Assembly (NCBI GenBank): GCA_964242595.1
Contig: CAXTBC010000018.1
Location: 1-61,172, forward strand
Direction of reading: 5' to 3'
Length of the DNA: 61,172 bases
Source: BOG-908 sp964242595
GTDB lineage: Bacteria > Pseudomonadota > Alphaproteobacteria > Acetobacterales > Acetobacteraceae
This document shows, one piece after another, positions 15,719 to 22,201 of the stretch. The first letter of the stretch is position 1; each line of letters begins with the position of its first letter. Made by a program: the position numbers and the translations under genes. The notes under the pieces were generated by a model. That model was not told the origin of the DNA. It made no database searches and saw nothing but the letters and a program-made list of their open reading frames with translations.

Positions 15719-15980
15719 AGCCCCAATGAAGCAGGAGAACGAAAAGAGAACAGGCGGAAACAGCAGCACCAGGCGGCCATCGTCGCCCGTTTCGGTGGCG
15801 GTGCTGCCCCTGAGCTCACCGGGTGTCACATCATCCCGGCATGACCGCCGTGGCAGTGGTCGATCGTCACGGGCCAGCCAGGACAGGGGTTCAGTTGCCC
15901 GGACCCCCAGTCGTCAGGGCTGGACCGATTTCATAGGCTACAACGCGGCACCAAGGCGCAAGAGCGCGCCGAAGGTGACC

Positions 15981-16009
15981 AAACGGCTTTGCCGTATTTT
16001 TGCAGTATG
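15981..16009 (+). repeat. Right arm repeat of the element
   Basis: AAACGGCTTTGCCGTATTT with TGCAGTATG following. It matches 895-927 at the left end and 686-712 outside attL, and ends 43 bases before the att core, exactly as the copy at 686-712 does before attL. Probably an integrase arm site. Apart from this, 15719-16051 shows no gene. Confidence 0.5.
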
Positions 16010-16051
16010 ACTTACCTATAGCCGGCCTGGTTTTGCCTTTTTCCCAACAAA

Positions 16052-16106
16052 ATCAATGGCGTCCCGTAGGGGATTCGAACCCCTGTTAGCGCCGTGAGAG
16101 GGCGCT
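16052..16106. repeat. attR: 55-bp repeat inside the tRNA-Glu gene
   Basis: Identical to 755-809 and covering the 3' CCA, T arm, variable region and anticodon arm of the intact tRNA gene. The element therefore lies on the 3' side of the tRNA and kept it functional. Confidence 0.92.
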
Positions 16107-16132
16107 GTCCTGGGCCTCTAGACGAACGGGAC
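16057..16132 (-). tRNA. tRNA-Glu (anticodon CTC)
   Basis: Read on the minus strand, the acceptor stem is GTCCCGT paired with ACGGGAC, with discriminator G and a genome-encoded CCA at 16057-16059. The T arm is CAGGGGTTCGAATCCCCT, and the anticodon arm is GCGCC-CTCTCAC-GGCGC, giving CTC, read as Glu. All four arms pair. It is the integration target of the 15.3-kb element, whose att repeat covers its 3' 50 bases. Confidence 0.93.
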
Positions 16133-16150
16133 GTTGTCGGCCGGAGGCAT

Positions 16151-16179
16151 CGTCTAGCGCCACGCGGGCAGACTTGCAA
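16151..16179 (-). promoter_or_regulatory. Probable promoter of tRNA-Glu
   Basis: On the minus strand TTGCAA (16179-16174) is followed after exactly 17 bases by TAGACG (16156-16151), about 18 bases before the tRNA 5' end at 16132. The -35 and spacing are good; the -10 is weak. Confidence 0.4.
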
Positions 16180-16364
16180 CACGCGTCGTGACGGCCGGCC
16201 CAACCGATCGCGGTATCAGCGAACCCATCTTGATCCCGCCGGAAACCCAGGGCACTTTCCATTCGCCGATCTTGGCAGCTTAAGCCGCGTCCTTGCGGCA
16301 CGGTACAGCGAGCCGAACCTGGCTGCCGCCACGCCGTCCTTCGCCCGCCACTCAAGGAGCCTCC

Positions 16365-17240
16365 GTGGTCAAGAAACTCCGCAAGGCCGTGCTGCCCGTC
16401 GCCGGGCTGGGAACCCGTTTCCTGCCGGCGACCAAAGCGATGGCCAAGGAGATGCTGCCTGTCGTCGACAAGCCGCTGATCCAGTACGCCATCGAGGAGT
16501 CGCGTGCTGCCGGCATCGAACAGTTCTGCCTGATCACCGGGCGCGGCAAGATCGCCATCGTCGAGCATTTCGACGTGGCCTACGAGCTTGAGGCCACGCT
16601 GAAGCAGCGCGGCAAGCAGGCCGAGCTGGACGCCCTGCTCGCCGCCCAGCTCTCGCCGGGCGCCATCGTCACGGTGCGCCAGCAGGTGCCGCTGGGCCTC
16701 GGCCACGCCATCTGGTGCGCGCGCGCGTTCATCGGCGACGACCCGTTCGCCATCCTGCTGCCCGACGACCTGATCCTGTCGAACGTCCCCTGTACGCAGC
16801 AACTGGCCGAGGCCTACTACCAGACCGGCGGCAGCGTGGTGGCCGTGACCGAGGTGCCGCGCGACCAGACCAACAAGTACGGCATCCTCAAGGTGGGCCA
16901 CGATGACGGCCGTCTCGTCGAGGTGACCGGCCTAATCGAGAAGCCCAAGCCCGAGGACGCGCCCTCCAACCTCTCGATCATCGGGCGCTACGTGCTGCTG
17001 CCCGACGTGATCGAGCACCTGGCGCGCATGGAGCGCGGTGCCGGCAACGAGGTGCAGCTGACCGACGGCATGGCGCGGATGATCGGCACCACGCCGTTCC
17101 ACGGCCTGCGTTACGAGGGCAAGCGTTTCGATTGCGGCGATAAGATCGGCTTCCTGGAAGCCCAGATCGCCTTCGCCCTGCAGCGGCCAGAGATGGCCGC
17201 GCAGGTCCGTCAATTCCTCCAGAAGTACCAGGCACCCTGA
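16365..17240 (+). CDS. galU: UTP-glucose-1-phosphate uridylyltransferase
   Basis: 291 aa, GTG start with AAGGAG 5 bases upstream (16354-16359). It makes UDP-glucose from UTP and glucose-1-phosphate in the cytoplasm for exopolysaccharide and lipopolysaccharide. The nucleotide-binding signature GLGTRFLPATKAMAKEMLP is at ~15-32 with Lys24, followed by KPLIQYAIEE, LPDDLILS and FDCGDKIGF near the C-terminus; length and motifs are those of GalU. Its stop overlaps the start of the phosphohexomutase by 1 bp, so the two enzymes that supply UDP-glucose are coupled. It is the first core gene after the integrated element. Confidence 0.95.
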   Translation: MVKKLRKAVLPVAGLGTRFLPATKAMAKEMLPVVDKPLIQYAIEESRAAGIEQFCLITGRGKIAIVEHFDVAYELEATLKQRGKQAELDALLAAQLSPGAIVTVRQQVPLGLGHAIWCARAFIGDDPFAILLPDDLILSNVPCTQQLAEAYYQTGGSVVAVTEVPRDQTNKYGILKVGHDDGRLVEVTGLIEKPKPEDAPSNLSIIGRYVLLPDVIEHLARMERGAGNEVQLTDGMARMIGTTPFHGLRYEGKRFDCGDKIGFLEAQIAFALQRPEMAAQVRQFLQKYQAP

Positions 17241-18652
17241 TGGATACGTTCAGCCACAGCTTCGATCCCACCTCGCTGCGCGAGTACGACATCCGCGGCG
17301 TGGTCGGCAAAACACTGCACCCCGCCGATGCCTTCGCGATCGGCCGGGTGTTCGGCAGCATCGTGGCCGGGCAGGGCGGCCGCACGGTGGCGGTGGGCTA
17401 CGACGGCAGGCTGTCCTCGCCCGATCTCGAGCCGGAACTCGTGCGCGGGCTGGTGGAGAGCGGCATGGAAGTGCTGCGGGTCGGCCGCGGCCCCACGCCG
17501 ATGCTCTACTACGCCGCCGTCACCCTGCCGGCCGATGCCGGCGTGATGGTCACCGGCAGCCACAACCCGCCGGACTACAACGGTTTCAAGATGGTGCTGG
17601 CCAACAAGCCGTTCTTCGGCCGGCAGATTCAGGAGATCGGCACGCGTGCCGCCGCCGGCGACGTGGTAAGCGCCGCCCACGGCAGCACGCGCGACGTGGA
17701 CGTGATGGCCGACTACGTCGCCCGGCTGCTGAGCGACTGGGACGGCGGCGACCGCATTCTCGATGTGGTCTGGGACAACGGCAACGGCGCCGCCGGTGAG
17801 GCGCTGCAACGCCTTGTCAAGTCGCTGCCCGGCAACCACACGGTGCTGAACGGCGAGATCGACGGCCGCTTCCCGGCCCACCATCCGGACCCGACGGTGC
17901 CCAAGAACCTCGTCGAGCTCATCGCAGAGGTGCGCGCCCGCGGTGCCGACCTCGGCATCGCCTTCGACGGCGATGCCGACCGTATCGGCGCAGTGGACAA
18001 CGAAGGCAACATCCTGGCCGGCGACCAGTTGCTGGTGATCCTGGCGCGCGATGTGCTGCGGGACCACCCCGGAGCCACCATCATCGCCGACGTCAAAGCC
18101 AGCCAGGTGTTGTTCGACGAGGTGGTTGCCGCCGGCGGCACGCCGTTGATGTGGCGCACCGGCCACAGCCTGATCAAGGCGAAGATGGCCGAGCTTGCAG
18201 CACCCTTGGCCGGCGAGATGTCAGGCCACGTCTTCTTCGCCGACAAATGGTACGGTTTCGACGACGCGCTCTACGCCGCCATCCGTCTGCTCGGCATCGT
18301 TGCGCGCATGGACGGCAAGCTCTCGGCCGTTCGCGACGCGCTGCCGCATGTGCTTAACACGCCCGAACTGCGCTTCGACTGCGACGACACGCGCAAGTTC
18401 GCCGTGATCGAGGAGGTGGCAGCACGGCTCGACCAGGACGGCGCCAACGTCTCGGCGATTGACGGTGTGCGGGTGAGCACGCCGGACGGGTGGTGGCTGC
18501 TGCGCGCGTCCAACACTCAGGCGGTGCTGGTGGCTCGGGTGGAGGCTCGTGCAGAGGACGGAATGGCGCGGCTGAAGGCCGCGCTGGTCGGGCAGTTGGA
18601 AGCGAGCGGGCTGTCGGCGCCGGATTTCTCGGGCGAGCACGCGGGGCACTGA
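17240..18652 (+). CDS. Phosphomannomutase/phosphoglucomutase
   Basis: 470 aa of the alpha-D-phosphohexomutase family, interconverting hexose 6- and 1-phosphates. Four domains are recognisable: the phosphoserine loop TGSHNPP with Ser107, the Mg-binding loop DGDADR at ~243-248, the sugar-specificity loop GEMSGH, and the C-terminal phosphate-binding RASNTQ. The GEMSGH form and the 470-aa size fit the bifunctional PMM/PGM (AlgC/ManB) group rather than GlmM. With galU directly upstream (overlapping ATGs), it should feed glucose-1-phosphate to UDP-glucose, and mannose-1-phosphate to GDP-mannose. Confidence 0.93.
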   Translation: MDTFSHSFDPTSLREYDIRGVVGKTLHPADAFAIGRVFGSIVAGQGGRTVAVGYDGRLSSPDLEPELVRGLVESGMEVLRVGRGPTPMLYYAAVTLPADAGVMVTGSHNPPDYNGFKMVLANKPFFGRQIQEIGTRAAAGDVVSAAHGSTRDVDVMADYVARLLSDWDGGDRILDVVWDNGNGAAGEALQRLVKSLPGNHTVLNGEIDGRFPAHHPDPTVPKNLVELIAEVRARGADLGIAFDGDADRIGAVDNEGNILAGDQLLVILARDVLRDHPGATIIADVKASQVLFDEVVAAGGTPLMWRTGHSLIKAKMAELAAPLAGEMSGHVFFADKWYGFDDALYAAIRLLGIVARMDGKLSAVRDALPHVLNTPELRFDCDDTRKFAVIEEVAARLDQDGANVSAIDGVRVSTPDGWWLLRASNTQAVLVARVEARAEDGMARLKAALVGQLEASGLSAPDFSGEHAGH

Positions 18653-18655
18653 GGT

Positions 18656-18939
18656 CAAGGAAGGCCAGGGGCTCTGCCCCTGGAGCACGCTAAGGACAAG
18701 TCCTTAGAGTCCGTTTGAAAACTCACACAAGCTGCCTGGGGAGCGCCGAAATCCGACGAAAGCGGTAACTACATACCACAATTCAGGCCCAATTCGCCTT
18801 CTACCGGCAAGGATTAAGCGACTCGGGGCTTTGGATACGAGTTTTCAAACAGCCTCTTAGAACCTATTTGTGATAGACCTAAACAGACGGGGTCTGGGGC
18901 CTCAAGGCCCAGCGGAGTTTGGGGCAGAACCCCATGCTT
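18656..18939. repeat. GC-rich intergenic repeat (type 2), split by an insertion
   Basis: Parts 18656-18707 and 18861-18939 together match 45069-45202: a palindromic AGGCCAGGGGCTCTGCCCCT arm, GTCCTTAGAACCT in the middle and a GGGGCAGA-type right arm. In the 45-kb copy the middle is continuous; here 18708-18855 interrupts it at CTTAG. A third, partial copy is inverted at 46501-46530. The 299-bp gap between the phosphomutase and the next gene holds nothing else. Confidence 0.75.
18708..18855. mobile_element. MITE-like insertion in the type 2 repeat
   Basis: A 148-bp segment with imperfect 17-bp terminal inverted repeats, AGTCCGTTTGAAAACTC at the left and the reverse of AGGCTGTTTGAAAACTC at the right (15 of 17 matched). 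It is flanked on both sides by CTTAG; the 45-kb repeat shows the empty site with one CTTAG. Target duplication is CTTAG, or TTA with 18-bp ends, the latter usual for IS5-family elements. No ORF inside, so it is non-autonomous. Confidence 0.7.
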
Positions 18940-18951
18940 GCGGCCGTGGTC

Positions 18952-19341
18952 CTACTCCGCACACCCCAGCGCAGCCCCCGTCACCATCGCCTTGGAATCC
19001 AGCAACGGGTTTTCCTCCCCCGCCGTCACCACGCTCAGCTTCACGTCACCTTTGCTCAGGAACTCGAACCGGCACGGCGCGCCCTGGTTGAAATCGCACG
19101 ACAGCAACTCGGTGTAGCCGCGCTCGTGGAATACCGACTGGTTGCCTGCCATGTCGGTGAACTGCGAACCATGGCCCGGCTGCCAGCCGGCCGCCAAGAG
19201 TGCAGTCCTCGCCTCGTCGTAGGCCAACCCCTTGATGACGGGAACCGGGGGCGCCTTGTCCACGTCGCAGGACGGCGCCGCCGAAGCGTGGACCGACGCG
19301 AGGCTGGCCAACATGCCGAATACTGCCAGTTGCATGTTCAT
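18952..19341 (-). CDS. Small secreted protein, unknown function
   Basis: 129 aa with a type I signal peptide (MNMQLAVFGMLASLASVHASA, cut near residue 21). The mature part has a PASTA-like beginning (PVIKGLAYDEARTALLAAGWQPG) and Cys residues at mature positions suited to disulfides (RGYTELLSCDFNQGAPCRFEF). A periplasmic or secreted protein; I do not know a named function. Stands alone between the phosphomutase and the chemotaxis operon. Confidence 0.7.
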   Translation of the reverse strand: MNMQLAVFGMLASLASVHASAAPSCDVDKAPPVPVIKGLAYDEARTALLAAGWQPGHGSQFTDMAGNQSVFHERGYTELLSCDFNQGAPCRFEFLSKGDVKLSVVTAGEENPLLDSKAMVTGAALGCAE

Positions 19342-19454
19342 GATGGCAAGCCAAGCACAGCGTGCGGCAGATTACGACTTGCAAATAGGCAATGATCCAA
19401 GCCATGCCGGCCATGTTGCATCAAGGACGCGCATCCGATGCGGCGCGGCCCTGT

Positions 19455-20258
19455 TCACCTTGTCGGGCGATAGCATCCGGCTTCGTCGGGCGCCGCCTGC
19501 AAGGCGGCCGTTAGGCCCAGCACCGTCTCGGCCCCGCCCAGGACCAGCGCGCCGTCGGGTGCCAAAATCCGGGCGATCGCCTCCAGCACGCGCTGCTTGG
19601 TGGCCGGTTCGAAGTAGATCAGCACGTTGCGGCAGAACACCACGTCGAAGCTGCCGAGCGGCCGCAGGTCGGCCAGCAGGTTCCAGGTGCGGAAGCTCAC
19701 AGCATCGCGCAGCGCCGGCCTGATCCGCCATTGTGCGCCCTCCTTGGCGAAATGCTTCACCAGCATCTGCATCGGCAGCCCGCGCTGCACTTCGAACTGT
19801 GAGTATACGCCCTGCCGTGCGCGCTCCAGCGGTTCGCGCGCGATGTCGGTGCCTACGATCTCCACCCGCCGTCCCGGCATGACGGCGGCCAGGTCCGCGC
19901 AGATCATGGCGATGGAGTAGGCTTCCTGGCCGTTGGCCGCCGCGGCCGACCAGATCCGCAACGGCGTGCCGGGCGCGCGGGTCGCGTGCAGGCGCGGCAG
20001 GATAGTCCGCCGCAGCAGCTCGAACGGCTTGCCGTCGCGGAAGAACAGGGACTCGTTGGTCGTCATCGCCTCGACCATGTCGGCTTCCAGCGTGCTGCCC
20101 GGCCGCAGCCTGGCCGCCAGCGCGTCCAGGCTGGCCAGCCCCTCGCGCCGGATCAGCGGTGCCAGCCGAGTTTCCAGCAAATAAAGCTTGCCCGGGCCGA
20201 GCATCAGGCCGGAGCGCGCCTTCAGCGTGGCGGCGATGGCGTCGTAGGTGGCCGTCAC
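19455..20258 (-). CDS. cheR: Chemotaxis protein methyltransferase
   Basis: 267 aa from GTG 20258, which overlaps the cheB stop (GTGA). The N-terminal helical domain (LKARSGLMLGPGKLYLLETRL) is followed by a SAM-binding methyltransferase fold with RIWSAAAANGQEAYSIAM (motif I), VGTDIAREPL and FCRNVLIYF. It methylates glutamates of chemoreceptors using S-adenosylmethionine, working against CheB. It is the last gene of the minus-strand chemotaxis operon. Family assignment is firm. Confidence 0.93.
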   Translation of the reverse strand: MTATYDAIAATLKARSGLMLGPGKLYLLETRLAPLIRREGLASLDALAARLRPGSTLEADMVEAMTTNESLFFRDGKPFELLRRTILPRLHATRAPGTPLRIWSAAAANGQEAYSIAMICADLAAVMPGRRVEIVGTDIAREPLERARQGVYSQFEVQRGLPMQMLVKHFAKEGAQWRIRPALRDAVSFRTWNLLADLRPLGSFDVVFCRNVLIYFEPATKQRVLEAIARILAPDGALVLGGAETVLGLTAALQAAPDEAGCYRPTR

Positions 20259-21349
20259 GCGCGAGCACCGGCAACGTGCAGGCCCAGCATGGCCATCAGC
20301 CTGGCCCCCATCCTGGGCAGTGGCAGTACCGCGCTGGCCAGGCCTGCCTTGGCGACCGCGCCCGGCATGCCCCACACCACGCTGGTGGCTTCGTCCTGCG
20401 CCACCGCGCTGCCGCCCGCCTCCACCACCCGGCGGGTTCCTGCCAAGCCGTCTTGCCCCATGCCCGTCAGCATCGCCACCAGGACCCGCCCCTCCATCGC
20501 GTCGCTGGCCGAGCGCAGCATCGGGTCCACCGAAGGGCGGCAGAACTGCTCGGCCGGGGCGTCGGACAACTGCACGAGCAACTGCCTGCCGCGGCGGCGC
20601 ACCGTCAGGTGGCGCTCGCCCGGGGCCAGCAGGATGCGGCCCGGCAGCACCGGCTCGCCATCCTCTGCCACCTTGCAGGGCAGCACGCCCAGCTGGTCGA
20701 TGTGACGGGCCAGGATGGTAACGAAAGCGGCGGGCATGTGCTGGGTGACCAGCACCGGCACCGGCAAGCCCGGGCGCAGAGACTGCACCAGGGTGAACAG
20801 GGCGTTCGGCCCGCCCGTGGAGCTGCCTACGGCCAGCAGGCCCGGCAGCGCGGCCGGCATCGGCCGCAACACGATGCCCGCCGAGCTGCCGGGCGCCACG
20901 CAGGCCGGCCGTGGCCGCCGCATCCTGGCCAGGCCAAGCACCTTAGCCACCAGCTCGTCGGCAAACCGTTTGTCCTCGGCCAAGCCGGCGGCACTGGGCT
21001 TGGAGAGCGTGTCGGCCGCGCCCAGCCGCAGCGCGCGCAGGCTGATCTCCGCCCCGCGGGTGGTCAGCGTGGAGGCCATGATCACCGCCAGCCCGGGCGA
21101 GGCCGCGAGCAGCAGCGGCAGTGCCGTCATCCCGTCCATCACCGGCATCTCGATGTCGAGCACCACCACGTCCACCTCGTGCAAGTGCAGCGCGTCCAGC
21201 GCCGCCTGGCCGTGCGAGACGCGCGCCACCACCTCGATGCCTGGAGCCGCGCGCAGGATGCCGGCGATGGCGGCCCGGATCACCGCCGAGTCGTCGCAGA
21301 TCATCACCCGCGCCGCGGCGGATGTGGCCCGCACGGTGGCTTGCGTCAC
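20255..21349 (-). CDS. cheB: Chemotaxis response regulator / glutamate methylesterase-deamidase
   Basis: 364 aa from GTG 21349, overlapping the cheY stop by 4 bp. An N-terminal receiver (DD19-20, phospho-Asp65 in VVVLDIEMPVMDG, Lys118 in LSKPSAAG) controls a C-terminal methylesterase with Ser177 in GSSTGGPNAL, His204 in VTQHMPAAF and Asp300 in TGMGQDG, the full catalytic triad. It removes methyl groups from receptors when phosphorylated by CheA. Complete and likely active. Confidence 0.94.
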   Translation of the reverse strand: MTQATVRATSAAARVMICDDSAVIRAAIAGILRAAPGIEVVARVSHGQAALDALHLHEVDVVVLDIEMPVMDGMTALPLLLAASPGLAVIMASTLTTRGAEISLRALRLGAADTLSKPSAAGLAEDKRFADELVAKVLGLARMRRPRPACVAPGSSAGIVLRPMPAALPGLLAVGSSTGGPNALFTLVQSLRPGLPVPVLVTQHMPAAFVTILARHIDQLGVLPCKVAEDGEPVLPGRILLAPGERHLTVRRRGRQLLVQLSDAPAEQFCRPSVDPMLRSASDAMEGRVLVAMLTGMGQDGLAGTRRVVEAGGSAVAQDEATSVVWGMPGAVAKAGLASAVLPLPRMGARLMAMLGLHVAGARA

Positions 21350-21750
21350 AGCAGCCCGACCTGCTCTAGCTTGCCGCGCAGGATCTCCTCGTCGAACGGC
21401 TTCATGATGTATTCCTGGGCGCCGGCCTCGATGGCCTGCTCGATGAAGCCGATCTCGTTCTCCGTGGTGCAGAACAGCACCGTGGGGTTGTCCGGGCCGA
21501 ACTCGGCGCGCAGCGCGCGCAGGAACTCGATGCCGTTCATCACCGGCATGTTCCAGTCCAGCAGGACGGCGCCGGGCAGCGCCTCGCGGCACGCCTGCAG
21601 TGCCATTTCGCCGTGTTCGGCCTCGCTCACCGCGAAGCCGCACCCCTCTAGGATGCGCCTGGCGATGCGCCGCACGGTGCGGCTGTCGTCGACGATAAGG
21701 AAGGTGGGCAGGAGGGCGGGCTGGGCCGGCGCGGCTTCCGGCGCGCTCAC
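21346..21750 (-). CDS. cheY: CheY-like receiver protein
   Basis: 134 aa from GTG 21750, overlapping the cheW stop. Single receiver: acidic pair Asp21-Asp22 in IVDDSRTV, phospho-Asp65 in LLDWNMPVMNG, Lys117 in YIMKPFDEE. It carries the CheA signal to a motor or other target, or serves as a phosphate sink. A longer open frame upstream in this strand is not natural. Confidence 0.92.
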   Translation of the reverse strand: MSAPEAAPAQPALLPTFLIVDDSRTVRRIARRILEGCGFAVSEAEHGEMALQACREALPGAVLLDWNMPVMNGIEFLRALRAEFGPDNPTVLFCTTENEIGFIEQAIEAGAQEYIMKPFDEEILRGKLEQVGLL

Positions 21751-22190
21751 GCCGCCAGCTCCAAATCGAGGCGCAGCAGCATATCGACGTCCAGCACCAC
21801 CATGAGCTGCTCGCCTACGCGGTGGATGCCGCGGCTCTGCACGGCCCACACTGGCGGCAGGGTCGGCGGGTTCGGCTCCAGGCTGGCCGCAGGCAGCGTC
21901 ACCACCTCGTGCACCTGGTCCACCATCAGCGCGTAGAGCTCGCTGCCGTGCTCGGTCACCACGGCCACCGGGCTGGCACCGTCGGGCGGCGGAGCCAGGA
22001 GCAGCCGCCGGCGCAGGTCGATCGCGGTGACGATGCGGCCGCGCAGGTTCAGGTTGCCGGCCACCTCGCGCGGGGCAAGCGGGATGCGCGCCACCCTCTG
22101 GCCCGCCAGCACGTCGCGCACCGCCAGCACCGGCAGGCCGCAGAGCTGCCCGTCCAGGGTCAGGGTCACGTAGGCGGAATCGGGCTCCAT
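21747..22190 (-). CDS. cheW: Chemotaxis coupling protein
   Basis: 147 aa from ATG 22190, which has AGGAG 7 bases upstream; a GTG at 22205 overlapping the cheA stop is the alternative. One CheW/SH3-like domain: YVTLTLDGQLCGLPVLAVRDV, NLRGRIVTAIDLRRRL, HEVVTLPAASLEPNP. It links chemoreceptors to CheA. Confidence 0.92.
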   Translation of the reverse strand: MEPDSAYVTLTLDGQLCGLPVLAVRDVLAGQRVARIPLAPREVAGNLNLRGRIVTAIDLRRRLLLAPPPDGASPVAVVTEHGSELYALMVDQVHEVVTLPAASLEPNPPTLPPVWAVQSRGIHRVGEQLMVVLDVDMLLRLDLELAA

Positions 22191-22201
22191 CGTTTGGCTC
22201 C

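Larger units (their letters stand above)
755..16106. mobile_element. Integrative element in tRNA-Glu (satellite- or prophage-like)
   Basis: The 15.3-kb segment is bounded by identical 55-bp repeats at 755-809 and 16052-16106. The right repeat is the 3' part of an intact tRNA-Glu gene and the left is a displaced copy with no 5' half. Gene order from the left: tyrosine integrase, AlpA-like regulator, unknown structural-type protein, second HTH protein, small phage-type genes, prohead protease, primase fragment, primase-helicase with iterons, then mostly minus-strand cargo genes. The cargo part (about 10.7-13.6 kb) is visibly more A/T rich than the roughly 70% GC core. No terminase, portal, capsid, tail or lysis gene is recognisable, so it is not a complete phage. 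Integrase, AlpA, primase-helicase and a lone head-maturation protease suggest a phage satellite or a decayed prophage. Confidence 0.85.
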
